A DNA stretch of 64,000 bases from Isoetes taiwanensis (GCA_021234155.1 JAJEKV010000003.1:22783569-22847568); one strand, 5' to 3'. Counted from the first letter of the stretch, positions 52,187-63,975 are shown. Notes: generated from the sequence alone by a model not told the origin. A program made the numbers and translations.

Positions 52187-52205
52187 GGGGGGGGGGGGGG
52201 GGGGG
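52187..52205 (+). repeat. Poly-G run (19 G) after poly-T
   Basis: Eleven T (52,172-52,183 region), then GGA and an uninterrupted run of 19 G, then GGGG-rich DNA. Copy 1 of the block has only a short G-rich stretch at the equivalent place (33,014-33,027), so the run expanded here or reflects sequencing trouble. Confidence 0.85.
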
Positions 52206-52679
52206 AGGGGAGGAGGGACAAGCAAAGAACCCGATCTTGCATGCATTTATACAGAGTTGTAAGTAGTTTTTTCTTTATGAATGTTTATGTGACTGGATTA
52301 AGAAGACGATCATGTAAATATGCAGATGTTTGCTCTAAGAAAACTTGTCAAGACTACCTTCATAGACACATGTTGAGTATATAACGCTAAAGGACCTCTC
52401 AGCTTTGGCTCTAAATTTATCTATGATTTTGGCAATTCCAAAGGTAAATCTTTCATTTGTTCCCTTGCCAAATACCTCTTTTTGATTGCCCTTAGAGGAC
52501 AAACCCTCGCCATATGGCTTTTTTTGGCATATTCTAAATATATATTGAAATATGACTAGAATATATAAAAACAGCTTTCAAATTGGTTGTTTTCAAGAAA
52601 CCTGCTGCCACCTTATTGCCGGTTGCTACTGTTCGACCGCTAACCGATATGAATTTTCGATGTTATGCAAGGTAATGTG

Positions 52680-54925
52680 ACGGACTCAAAATTTATCGTA
52701 AGTTTTTGAGATCTTTACGCCTTCCGAGAAACAGAAGAGTGTTGGCGATAGTAGGAGTTCTTGACGATTTCCATTAGGGAAGATTGATGCCCTTTTAGCA
52801 GCTCTTCCTTGCGTGAAATTCTTTGGTGATTACACAAACACATGGATTCGGCCGTGTAAGCAGAGGTTCTATTTTTTCGTTTCATACCGAGACTCGCGGA
52901 TCAGAGTTTTGAACCTATCTTTGCCATCATATATTAATAACAAAAACTTGAAGATGGCTCCAAAGTCAGGAATGAAGTTTGTGATTCCTAAAAACAAGCT
53001 ATCACTTGTCCCCATTGCACGAGGTTCTACAAAAGTCGATGCAACAAACGTTAGTGTTTAAGGAGATCCATTGCGCCTTGGCGAAAAGACAAAATGGGGT
53101 GTTGATTTGACTTAGGACCCCTCGCTGCCAAGAGGGGCAAAAGCACTTGCGCTTATAGGTTGTTGATTTAAACTTAATGTCAAAAAAAGGACTTATATTT
53201 GATAGTTGCATGTCTTGTGATGTCTTTTATTTCCTTTGGATTGGGCCTTGCCTTGATTTATCTCTATGCTCCTCGACCGTGCCAGATATTATTCCAAGAC
53301 ATGCAGAAGCAGAAGATTGAAATGTTGTTGATTAATTGATTTTATAGATTGGCCAATTGCCATGAAAGTTGCCTGATGGCTTGTGAATGTCCTGCGTTAA
53401 TTGTTCATTTGATGGCTAGAAGATCAGGAAATCCTAGAGCACTAGAATCCTATGCTGACTCATATCGTCCTAGGTTGAGGAGATTTAAGGACTGCCATTA
53501 GAAGTCTTTAAGGCCCGTGATTTGGATATTTGGAACAACCCGTCTATCCGTGAGGAGGTGAATATAAAATATAACTGTAAGGTTGGGATTATAGAGTGGC
53601 AATGATACTCGGGTGATGGCATCCAAGGGAGTAGATATTGAACAAGATATGGGGAGCTTATTGAATGATCAAAGCTTGTTAGTTCTGCTATATTTCCATG
53701 CTACAGAGCATCAAATCTCTCTGACATTGTGAAAATGAGGCTAATTTTGTGTATCAACCAGATGAGGATTTATCTCAAACTAGTTTTGTGGTTGGTTTTC
53801 ATCATTACTTCATTGAGAAAAAAGAGCTCAACTGCAGCTCGTTCTGAATGAAGTAAAATTATATTCTTGGGGCCAGGAGGAACTTCACTTTTGCAGATTT
53901 GAAGCACGACTCCTCTATCCTGAACACTGCCTTTTCGATCAATCTCTTGTATCGATTTGTGCAGAAAGTTGAGCAATAAGTTTAATAAATTATTCGATTC
54001 TTCCGCTAGAGAAAATCCCTATAACACATGGGTTATTGTTATGAGGATCCCATAAATTCTTGCACTGAACTTTATGGTTGAGTGCTGACTTTGAACTTTC
54101 TTATATTCTCATGTTTCTTACGTCATATGGTGATGTTATTGCATGTCTAGTACAAACTTTGAGCAGACTCGTGTTGAGCAAATTGCACAACTAGAGATGG
54201 GAAATTTGGAGGCTAATGCGAATGAACTACCATGCTCGCCATCACCACCATCGACCTATGACTCAAATGGGCAATAAACTCATACACGGGAGGTAAGCTT
54301 AGGCAGATCCCTTGTATTTGGGTGGTAACTGATGTTGGTGGTAGGCACTTATTGTTATCTTTCTCTCCTTAGGAAAGACGACAGGAACGGTTGGAGTTAG
54401 AGAAAAGCATGTAATATTTTTGCACATGTGGGCATGTGTTTTCTCTGGGTGCCATCTTGTCCATGTATCTATATGCTAGTTTGATTTGAAGTGAATGCAT
54501 GTCGTTAAACCTGTCATACAAGCCCCCACCCGGGTACATGCCCATTTTGAAGGAAGAGAAACTGTACATTCCAGTAAGTATGTAAGATTTGCCATCTTTT
54601 GCAAATGAGAATGAGTGGAAATTGTATGCCAAATTATATTGGGTCATGCAGGTGGAGGAATATCAAGGATACAACAAGGAAACTGGGGAGTTCATTCAGC
54701 CTCCAGAATGGAAAGTGGCGGGCTTGATTCCGCTCAGCAGGTGAAGAACAGGTAAAGAGAAGCAAAATTGGTTTCTCCCCAGTTTCCTTGTTGTGGCAGC
54801 CTAGAACTGGGTCGCAGATTCCACGACCTGCTCCCAGCTCCCGCCGGTCACGGGAGCCCCTGGAATCAGCTCCCCAGATTCCATGCCACCATACAACCAG
54901 ATCCTTGGACCATGTGGTAACACAA
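52680..54925 (+). pseudogene. SF1-like KH gene, decayed copy 2
   Basis: Pieces in the same order as copy 1: MAPKSGMKFVIPKNKLSLVPIARGSTKVDA (52,954-53,045, starting at ATG), KTKWGVDLT (53,090), TRVEQIAQLEMGNLEANANE, SPSPPSTYDSNGQ, stop, THTRE with a GTAAGC donor (54,166-54,292), RRQERLELEK (54,377-54,410) and a KH start EEYQGYN (54,655), interrupted by an insertion and resumed as QILGPCGNT (54,899-54,925). The YDSNGQ.THTRE segment is typical of SF1-type splicing factors. The GPRG loop has become GPCG. Not functional. Confidence 0.6.
54671..54794. mobile_element. 124-bp miniature inverted-repeat element in the KH exon
   Basis: Perfect 20-bp terminal inverted repeats, ACAACAAGGAAACTGGGGAG at 54,671-54,690 and its complement at 54,775-54,794. 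It lies in a GC-richer insertion that continues to about 54,893. The word ATACAAC occurs on both sides of the whole insertion (54,669-54,675 and 54,892-54,898) and may be a 7-bp target duplication. The first copy of the block lacks all of it. Confidence 0.65.
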
Positions 54926-55188
54926 GAAATATATAGAAATGGCAAGTTGCTTCATATAATTATTGTCTATTCAAAAGCAGTGTGTATGTACTCGCCATTG
55001 TGAATACTCATTATCATGTAGTCCACTAACTATGATAAAAAATACAGCCATGGGAAAGTTGATGCAATGTCATCTAAACTTTGTAAATTAATTCGCCTTT
55101 CCAAAAAGGAGTTTCATGATGAAGCCTTGGTAAATTCGTTGCCCATGTCACACCTTTTAAGAAAAAAATTGTGTTGCAATTTTCATCA

Positions 55189-55342
55189 AGTCATTTATTA
55201 ATTTATGGGAAATTTACTAAAATAACCTTAATTGTTGACTTAATTCCCAAAAAGCCCTTTGTATTTTTGAAATTCCCAAAATGCCAAGACATAGAAACAA
55301 CCTATACTACTTTAGAAACAACCTATACTACTTTCCGATACG
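55189..55342. other. Short AT-rich spacer
   Basis: Contains a tandem of GAAACAACCTATACTACTTT (55,294-55,333). No gene. Confidence 0.5.
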
Positions 55343-55945
55343 TAAGGATTGGAATTCAAGAGTGATGTGTATTTGACATCCGATTGTTTTAAGATTCCCA
55401 ACCACAAGAAAAACGGGATGAGCTCACCAAGCAATACAAAGGAAACACATCTATGTTCTAATGGTTAATTGGATGGGCAATCTCCAGTTAGACCAGTACC
55501 AATCATTTAAAGATGTGGATTTGCACAACAAGGAGGCTGGATCTCCACACCAAATGGGACTTAGAGAACTTCTTAATGTTTGACACTCAGACCAAGGTTC
55601 ATACTGGACCAAAGGTGGCCAAGTCAAGGCAATTGGCATTGGGTGTATGCCGACCGTATTCAAAGGCTGAGGAAATGGATGTCAAGTTTGCATCTGTGTG
55701 GAGGAGAGATATTGTTGAAGTAAGAGGCCTGCCTTTCTCTATTCACCATATGATCTGTGAGGGTCAGGTTGATGGAAAAAAAATATATGCAAGATCATTA
55801 TTTGACTTGTTTGCTAACGCTGTATATGTGACATGCAAATTGATTATGATAATAAAGAATTCGAGGAAGAATAGAATTGGATATGTTGTAGAACACTATT
55901 GTCAACATTAGTTAGTTTGTTATGATCAATTGTTTCTATAGTATA
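55343..55945 (+). repeat. R3 repeat, copy 3, with 132-residue open frame
   Basis: Direct copy of 50,754-51,370. The open frame 55,513-55,911 is longest here because a one-base insertion in the A-run (GGAAAAAAAATATATG, 55,775-55,790) changes the C-terminus to ...YARSLFDLFANAVYVTCKLI. No family is recognised. Confidence 0.6.
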
Positions 55946-56384
55946 TGCAATTTGTTGCCAATGAGAGATGGCTAAAGGATGTTGATTGTTTGATCCTTTG
56001 TACTCGACTTACCGACGATTGCAACACATCACCTAGGAGATAGACTATTGAGCCTAGCACGCTAAGTTCCCCCTAGTAGTCTCTCCACACCATGGGTCCA
56101 GTTGTCACCAGACAAGTCCTCACTTGTACATCCCCGACAAATCCCGCTACCCACAACCAGGCCTGTGGTCAAACCCGCTATCCACAATCGTACAGGGTCC
56201 TATGCACGGGTCGCATATAATTGGGAATTTTTGGGACCAAGCTAGAAGCACCATCTACAATCGCTTTTAGAGCCTACCTTTCCTCATACACAAGAGGTGC
56301 AAAAAATGACCAACCATCATCATAGAAGATCCATAACTTGATAAATAACACTAGAAACGTGTGCCCGACAGTGCCGAGCATTTG
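55946..56384. repeat. R5 repeat, copy 2
   Basis: Direct copy of 51,371-51,800 with small deletions. It runs directly into the half foldback block at 56,395. Confidence 0.6.
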
Positions 56385-57745
56385 TGGACATGTGCAAAAT
56401 ACAATTATGAAGGCTCTCGGCCGCCCCACGCCACCCCCGCGGTGAATATGCACCCAAACCAAAGGGGTTTAAGGGGATTTTAATTTAAATGTGTTGGACC
56501 CAATGGTTGTGTTAATTAATGTCAATGGTAGTTATGTGTTGATTGTTAATGTCAAATGGTTGTTATGTGTTGGTTGTTATGTGTTGGGGGATTTAATTTT
56601 TATATGTTGGATGTTAATGGTTTGTGTTGCAAAAATTTTTGGCCCTTTCGACCTTAGGACGCCCCCCGGTGACAAAAACTTTAGAATTCAAACCGTAAAA
56701 AAAACTAGAATTCATTTGAGGCTTTCATCACCTGTAGCTTTTGAATTTGATCACAATAAAACAAATAGAACATAAAGTACAATTTACCATAAAGATAGAG
56801 CAGATTGATCCCTTATTCTAAAAGTCATAAAAAACCCCCTGTTATTATGCTACATATTGTTACTTCCGCTACAACTATTTCTCTTTCACAATGACACCAT
56901 TGTTTATCAATCCATATGATTTTGGATGCTCCATCTCTAGCTTAAAGGTAATGCATGATTCACCTTACGGTTTGATTAAAGTTACAAACCTACAATCTAA
57001 ATGCATCCTTGTGGCCACTGTTTGACTGATCTACGTGACATGGAAAAGGGCGTGGAATAATCCGCCTGTTGTGTGCATAAGAATCCATTTGTTGATTGAA
57101 GCTAAAGGCTGGCTACTATGAACAATCCCCAGCCGTGAATATCCAAGAGTTGGAAGCAAACAGAGGGCCTAAACTTGAATCAGCAAAGAAATCTTAGGAA
57201 GGAAACAAAAGGGGTTTTTGCAAAGACTACATTGTAGAATCAGAAACCAATACCTTGTAAAAAAACATTATGCTAATCAAGAAACATTAAAAACAAATAC
57301 CTTTGTAAGTGTGAGCAAAAAATCCATCTCGCGGGTAGTAAAATCCACTCCCGCAATAAGAATCCAAGAGGGCAAGTACACATGCATATGCACACATGCA
57401 CATACATGCACACATGCGCATGCACTTGCACTTGCACTTGCACTTGCACTTGCACTTGCACTTGCACTTGCACATGCACAATACACATGCACATGCACAC
57501 ACATGCGCATGCATGTGCACATGCACATGCATACACATGCACGTTGTTCATGCACAAACACATGCAGAAAGACAACAACCCCTGATTGTTCCCACCAACG
57601 AAAAATCAACGCCCATAAATGGTGCACTCTAGAAATACTATTTAGTACACCTCAACGAATACAACAACGAAATCATAGAAAAACCATGTGAAAAAACGTA
57701 TAAAAATCTAAAAGTAACCCCCTGTTATTGTGCTACATATTACCC
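56385..57745. repeat. Second copy of the foldback-containing block (half foldback)
   Basis: TACAATTATGA.GGCTCTC and GAATATGCACCCAAACCAAA to GTCAATGGTAGTTATGTGTT match 27,200-27,336, so only the right half of the foldback is present. The GAATTCATTTGAGGCTTTC part and the ending GTGCACTCTAGA...CCCCCTGTTATTGTGCTACA match 27,510 and 28,390-28,500. The tandem array of the first copy is absent; a TTGCAC microsatellite stands in the corresponding interval. CCCCCTGTTATTATGCTACA also occurs at 56,833, hinting at an internal rearrangement. Confidence 0.65.
57375..57545 (+). repeat. TTGCAC / ATGCAC compound microsatellite
   Basis: Eight perfect TTGCAC units (57,426-57,473), flanked on both sides by ATGCAC/ACATGC-type repeats. 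All overlapping open frames (His-Leu, Cys-Thr, Ala-Leu repeats) are translations of the microsatellite. Confidence 0.95.
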
Positions 57746-58285
57746 TCTTGGTACCGACCATTCTGATGGGATTCCAAGAATGCAATAAAAGGGAATCTGT
57801 CAGTAGACATAACTTGTACCTAGGCTATGCACAAAAGAAACTGGCAAAGGGCATCCCCTTTTAATTGGTAACATTCCTGCCGACTAAGTACGAGAATGCA
57901 GCTTAATATTTGGTGTGATCTTTTGATATTCAACCCATTGTTTGCATTCGCAAACGAATTACGTTCTAAAGCTGCTCACATACAAATACTTTGAATGTGG
58001 ATGGAGGAAAACTTTTTTTCTCTTGAGCAACCAGAAAAAATATATATTTTGCTTTTGTCTTTATAGAAGTCTCACTCTCTCATATGGTCTATTTGCGCAT
58101 CCTTGTATTAAAGCCATTTGCGCTCGTTGATCTTGGAGTTCAATAGGCGATTTGAAGTTCTCAAAAAATCTATTCCCAATAGTACATGGTAATCTCAAAT
58201 TATCCAAATTGTCACAAAATGTTAATTGAAATTCTTAGACCACTACCGGCGCTTTCATTTAATGCCTCCATGCAATTATGTAATC
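57746..58285. other. AT-rich sequence, nothing recognised
   Basis: No gene, RNA or clear repeat found. Short open frames only. Confidence 0.4.
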
Positions 58286-58800
58286 CTTGATTGTCTCTCT
58301 TTATATTGGTCCTATGCCCGCAATAGAGCTTTTTGGGTTTAGGATTTATGTGCAATGGTTATCAAAGTACGCTTGTTAAGAAGGAAGGTTTGTTTAATTT
58401 TGAAACTCTCTCACCGGGGCCAAACAGAAGAGTTTTGGCGATAGTAGGAGTTCTTGACGCAGCTTCTGACAAATCCTAAATATCTAAATCCTTATCCCCC
58501 AAACCATAAAGTCCTTAAATTTGTGGTGTGATGATAAGGTTGATAGCATTGCATGCTCTTTTTATGAGCCACATATTGCATCCTTTTTTTTAGAATCCAT
58601 AATATGATAAAGTGTAACATGGTTGCCAACTTGATAAAGTACTGCAAAGTGAGTTATTTATGTTCTTTCCATCCATTTGTGATTGTATATTTATTTTAAT
58701 ACGTTGAAGACGTTATGTTGAACAAATATGGCATTGTATGCTTAGATGAAATGCTCATTGTTGCAATATGATATTGCAAAAATGATCATGAGCAATGTAT
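58286..58800. repeat. R4 repeat, copy without the copia element
   Basis: 58,287-58,410 matches the left flank of the copia element and 58,615-58,790 matches its right flank. A piece of the 2.9-kb block (GTTTTGGCGATAGTAGGAGTTCTTGACG, 58,433-58,460, as at 52,740) lies between them. Confidence 0.6.
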
Positions 58801-59587
58801 TTTTCTTTCTATATATTGGCATTACCCATTTTTAACTACACATCTATGGTGGCACTATCCATGTATAATGCGCATTTATGGTAACTAAAATTAAATACAC
58901 GTACATATGCTCCTCTCAACGTGATGTTGTGCCTAGCTCAACGTGTCTTTTAACAAATTAAAATTTTAACTAATACTAATTCCATATGGTAAATACTTAA
59001 TCAAACTTATGAATCATCAATATAGGTGCAACATAACCAACTAAATCAACTTTAATATTGTACTAGAATGGTGTTCAGCCGCTGTCGGGCATAAGTCCAG
59101 AGCTTCAATAATGTTTTGGCCACAATGAAAAGCGTGCATCCTATTAAAATAACTGATTTGGTCTTTTGATGCGATCTTTGTTGGTTCTCACCATATAACC
59201 GATGTGGTCTTTTGTTAATTCTCACCGCATTTGAGAATAAATCAGATGTGTATGACATGTTTCAACATGAGGATGCCAATATGTTGCAAATAATGGTGCT
59301 CAGCCAGTTGTCGGGCATAAGTTGAAACCTATGTGAAGGATAACCTATTCAAATTTTAACTCTTTGTCATAAATGTAACATAATGAAGCAAATCCATAGG
59401 AAAATTATCATTTGTTCTCAAATTTTTGTCATAAATCTAACATAATGTGACCTTTCTATTATTGTGGTAAAATTTTCTTTACATAGTAATGGTGTCCAAA
59501 GGTAATAGAAACTAAGATATCTCTAGAATTTAAGTGCCTATTTCATCTCAGAGAATCTCTTTGTATACTACATTAGGTGTAAACCTC
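58801..59587. other. AT-rich spacer with a local repeat
   Basis: Two copies of AATGGTG(T/C)TCAGCC...TGTCGGGCATAAGT (59,068 and 59,292) and repeats of CATAA(A/T)..TAACATAATG (59,369 and 59,430). It may include the 3' end of the Helitron, but I could not identify a CTRR end with a hairpin. Confidence 0.4.
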
Positions 59588-60993
59588 CTATTGTTTTTTA
59601 GCGCCGCTCCTTGTCTCGAGGTGTCTTGAATATATACCTTCACTCCGTGTTGTGTGGTGCACCTTGAGAATGCGACATAGAGCTGGCCATGTATGAAAAC
59701 CGGGCGCTGGTAGGTAGATGCCAACGGAGGTCATGGACCGCCTTGCGAATTTGTTGATTGTCATCGAATGCGAGTCGACGGGAACCGCTTCGCTTGAAGG
59801 GGAGGAGGTCACCGCCCGATGGCTCTAGAGTTATCCTTGGTATGAGGACCCGCGGTTCCTTTGTAGGTGCCCCGGATTATCTCTCGCATCTATGATTCTT
59901 GCGCGCTTTGATGACGTTGGCGTGGTGCCATTGCGTAGACCGCCTTTTGGGTTCATGTTTCGAGTAGGATGATGATGGTCCGGCCCTTGATGTGCAGCTT
60001 TGGCGCGGTGGCATGCCGGAAGGGGTTAGGTGGTTGATGAACTCGATTGGGAAGTCCCCTTTGTAGCATCTTCGCTTTCCGCAATGATGTTGTCTACGCC
60101 GATATATATATATGGAGTTGTCCATTCAACCTTAAGAGGACCTTATCGCTGATCTTCGCCGTTCTTCATTCTTTGGTGCCGTGGATGGCTTTTGTCATAC
60201 AACATGTGCACATTTGCCTCCGCTATTTCGTCAAGATGCCGCCAATCAAGTCGCCTTCCACAACACATTCTTCGGTATCTCAACCAAGTCGCGGAGCCCC
60301 TCGACTCATTATGCATCCGCTCCCATTACCGGAGACGAAAGCAGCCAATTTGAGAAGATTTGTTCGCCTTTTTCCCACCCGCGATATTTTGTGTCACCTT
60401 GTGGGTCCCGGGTTAGTCCACAAAGGTTCCGCTTTTGACACATTTCGAGATGACTTCCGCCCTTTGTTGCACGCTTTGACCACGTGCAACGGCCGCCGAA
60501 AGTCGCCACCGGTGAGCATTATCATTCCCCAAACGGCCTATCATCCCCGGGCGGATCTCGCGAAAAGCCTCGCCGACGGCGGTGGAGTGCATGCGTAAGC
60601 GCCATTCCCATTTCGGCCCCATACCATGATGCTTGCCTTTCTAAGTACCGCTTGTTGGCTTGTTGCACGAAGGCGGATGTTGCCTCTTGTGTCGTTGAGT
60701 GGTAACTTGAACGCCGAATGGACCGCTTTGTGCTCCCTTCAAGAGGAGGTCTGGCAATGCCCGCCCAAGCCAATCGATATAACACCAACACCACATCCTC
60801 TTAGTATACCGACAGGCTGTTGAAGAGGAAAGTCTTGCCCGCGGCCTCCCGGCCGGCCCACATTGATACATGGGGCTTGATGTTGGTTGATTGCATCAAG
60901 GATAATGTCGGCTATGTGCCTTTGCTCCCCGCTGAGCTTGCCGTAGTTTTCCCTGGGCCCCTCTTCAACCTTTTCTCGCATCGGTCTGTTCAT
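59588..60993 (-). pseudogene. Helitron Pif1-like helicase domain
   Basis: KLSGEQRHIADIILDAINQH begins the domain at 60,940. A damaged Walker A follows (GRPGGRGQDF, about 60,858-60,830; the family has GPGGTGKT, so the Lys is missing). The RRSSYHSTTQEATS and PPGDDRPFGE region (60,700-60,525), a VARGQ motif (about 60,480) and INHLTPSGMPPRQSC...KHEPKRRSTQWH (60,050-59,930) come next. Last is VGIYLPAPGFHTWPALCRIL, KVHHTTR (59,730-59,650), the damaged form of the VYLP..VFSHGQLYVALSRV ending. Frameshifts lie between all of these. Confidence 0.8.
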
Positions 60994-61141
60994 TTGGGAA
61001 ATTGCCTAGAATGTCTAGCTGTGGTTCTCGTAGTCCAAGTCGCCGACATGTGCGTACCGCCATCCGAAAAAATTTCGCCAATGTCTTTTAATGCATTGTT
61101 GTAAGCTTGCTCTTGTGGCATTTGTCGCCGGTAATCTTCCG

Positions 61142-62150
61142 TCAGTCGCCTTGAAGAGCTCCCATAGCCGTGATTGGATCTTGTGGGTCATTGTACGTGC
61201 AAATGAATGCTAATGTTTGGCGAAGCCGCTTTGGCATCCGAAAAGTTGCTCGCGATCTTCGAAAGTGTTTTCTCCCACTGGCATCGCCTTCCAAAGAAGT
61301 TTCCAGCCTTTTGGCGCCTTCCTTTGAAAGTTGAACATAGTTTTCCATTGACGGGTGCGCATATCTTCGGCTGGTCGCGACCCTTTGATATGTAGCAATG
61401 TAAGACGGCTTAAGGTAATAGCGGTCACCATCCTTAGGGCTCACATTGTACATTCGCGGTGATGAGCTTGAACTTTCCCCTTCCTCTTTTTCCGTGACGC
61501 CCGGGCGCCAGAAATGTGTAGTGCCGGGGATTTCCGGGTAAGTGTATTCACGCGGCAAAATTGGTCGTTTGTTGAGCTCAAACCATGCGTCAAGATTGTT
61601 TGCTTTTGCATCCGCCGCCGATGGCTTGTCTTTTCTTGGCCTTCTTGATAATACACGCCTTGGTTGTTTGGCGATGAACAGTAGTCCGTGGTAACGTGGT
61701 GGGAATTGCCATGCATCCCCGAACCCATATAACCTCCACATGGCTTCACCGCAGACGATCTCGATCAAGGTATTGCTCCACCCGTCCCAATTGAATGTGG
61801 ATGTTGATTCCCCGAGAGGTTCTACAGCTGACCTTGATGGATGCTCGATCATGCCCTTTGTGGATATACTTGTAGATATACTTTACGCCTCCCAACGCCA
61901 AACACCGCTTCTACATTGATATGTGCTTCGTATTTTTCAAGCAGCCATCGATTATGGGGAACTATCCATCTGTTGTCAATAGGCGTGTTGCCCCTCATGA
62001 AGTGGCTCAGATCCCGCCTTTTCAGACTCCGGGTAGCCATTTGCAACCGACTTTGGTATTGTCATTAAATGTCTTTGGATATCCCTTTGTGCATTCCTTT
62101 ATTGGGTCTGCCTTCCTTGGCTTGCATGCAAGGTGCGCTTAGTTGAGGGT
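61142..62150 (-). pseudogene. Helitron region between Rep and helicase
   Basis: CGEAMWRLYGFGDAWQFPPR, ANNLDAWFELNKR, REYTYPEIPGTTHFW, RMYNVSPKDGDRYYLKPS and PITAMGALQGD (61,750-61,150) are typical of the segment before the helicase. Further upstream come RGNTPIDNRWIVPHNRWLLE, KYEAHINVEAV (62,000-61,890) and KECTKGYPKTFND (about 62,085), which follow the HUH endonuclease in plant Helitrons. Confidence 0.8.
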
Positions 62151-63699
62151 CCCCTGCATGGGCCGTGGGACCATATGCTTGATGACGATCTCTCGCAGTT
62201 GGGGTTTTCTTCGGCCCGGCACCTCAAAGACTCGCGGATGTCCGGGCTAATGGCGCCGCTTATCCCGGATCTTGTCTTGTTGCTCGAGAATCATGAGAAG
62301 GTGGCAGGCGGCAAGCCTCGCTTTTTGAACTCTATAGTGTAAGTGTGCCTTCACCTTGCCCAAGATATCATTCTCAAGAGGTCATGAAAGAACTCTTTGA
62401 GCTTTGTGTGGAATACGCAGACAACCAAACCTGGCCTATCATGCTACCGTTGTCCAGAAGCAAGTTGTGTCTAATCTCTATCCAATTTGGGTTGGATGTA
62501 AATGTTACAAAGAGGTCGGCTTTGCCAAATCTTCTCGGATCAAGGCCATTGAATCCTGATAGTTTTGTTCCATTGCCCCTGCCGCCAAAGGTGTGAGGAG
62601 GGCGGATGACCGCCTTGCCGGATCTTAAGCCTCTTTGCTCGGCCGTGGTCTATGTAGTCAATAAGGCCTTTGGTACAACTCCTGGTCACAAAGGGAAAGA
62701 ACTTCCTTTGGTTTTGCTTGATCCAGATTTTAGTTCATTTGCCTCCACTCGAAAAGTAGACATCAACAATGAATTGTTGTGTTAGCTTGCCCGCACAAAG
62801 CAGTGGATTGCAAGCTAATCTCCCCGATTGCCAACCGGAATTGTAGAATTGAAGCATGCTTACATTTTCATGTTTTCTTGAAGACGTTGATGTGGAAGAT
62901 GTTTCTCGCTTTCTTGATTCCTATCCTCCAGCCTTGGTCACCAAAGGGGAAGAGAATGGGATAAACCAAGGGATCAAGGTTTGGGTTTGTGATTGGTATT
63001 TTCTTGAGGCCGCCATCCTTTTGGTGTATGCAGATGTCCCTTTATCGAATGGTGGCTCTCCGCCCCGCATTGACAAATATAACATGACTTCGCTTTGAGC
63101 ATGCCGGGTTATACCTCCTAAGGTCCGTGTTTCGAAAGTGTTAAAGTACATCTTGACGCCCCGCCACCCTTCTTCACGGACTGTTGTGCATGTTTTCACA
63201 TCATGCATCATCATGAGGGCTGCCGATAGGGGCTGATATTATGTGAGCAAGGCATCCAGCTTCTTTCGTGGTTGGTTGTCACAATTTTCATTCGTGGATT
63301 TTGAGCTCGTGTTTCATGTGCAAAATCGGCATCTAGAATATAGAGTCGCGGAATATGTTGGTGCTTGTAACCATCTAAGATAAGCCGGACCTACTCTATG
63401 GTAGGTTTGTCCTTGGATCTTGAAACAAGATGGTCCGTGGGCCTTGAACCGCCGATGTTGGCGCCAAAGGATGCAAAGGCAAGAGCACTATTGTAGGCCC
63501 CGATGTGTTGATGGAAGTTACGCTTTTTGGATGTTGATGGCTCAATAGGCTCAATGAGATGGGGGATTGGTTGTAGGGGTTCTAACTTGATTTGTCCATC
63601 ATGGCGTTAGCTTGTACCATCATCCTTGAATGCAAGTGCCCCACAAAGGTATGCATTCCCTATTCAATGAACCGCAATGGTGTCGTTTCTACTTGTCCG
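62151..63699 (-). pseudogene. Helitron Rep N-terminal half, poorly preserved
   Basis: Lies where the Helitron N-terminal and HUH endonuclease domains belong. I cannot locate the HUH motif or the two catalytic tyrosines with confidence. Short minus-strand peptides (for example MMMHDVKTCTTVREEGWRGV, 63,214-63,150; TRTLGGITRHAQSEVMLYLS) look like the conserved Helitron N-terminal region but are frame-broken. Confidence 0.5.
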
Positions 63700-63975
63700 A
63701 CTTCAAGTGTCCTTGCTATTCAGATGTGGGTGGTTGAGCTCGCCATCGACGTTGATATTGTGCAAGTTCATCCAACCGTTGTTGATGCTCTTCTTCTCGC
63801 TTCTATGGCAGCTTGTTGGGCTCTCCTTTGAATTGATATTGGGCGAAGTTCGCCAATCTTTGTTGATGTTCTTCTTTCCGCTTTCGTAGCAACCCGTTGG
63901 GCTCTCCCGCATAGCCGATATTGACGCCTTTGTCTAATCTTTGTCGACGCTGGGCTTCGCTTTTCAGAAAGCAAA
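63700..63975 (-). repeat. Tandem coding repeats at the Helitron N-terminus
   Basis: Two to three units of about 78 bp. On the minus strand they read KREEEHQQRLDELAQYQ, RKRKEEHQQRLANFAQYQFK and RRQRLDKGVNIGYAGEP, a charged heptad-like repeat. Coiled or highly charged leaders of this kind precede the Rep domain in plant Helitrons. Confidence 0.6.

Larger units (their letters stand above)
52100..55188 (+). repeat. Duplicated 2.9-kb block, copy 2
   Basis: Direct copy of 32,935-35,805 with many small indels and a GC-rich insertion at 54,671-54,893. The bases just before it (52,005-52,100) repeat a word from inside the block (AGTTTTGTGGTTGGTTTTCATC, also at 34,569 and 53,781). Confidence 0.82.

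Noticed and set aside
57218-57691. Long open frames with His-Leu, Cys-Thr or Ala-Leu repeats as proteins
   Set aside because: All six-frame translations of the TTGCAC/ATGCAC microsatellite stay open; this is a property of the repeat.
60047-60598. 183-residue plus-strand frame as a gene
   Set aside because: Antisense to the Helitron helicase; its length follows from GC content.
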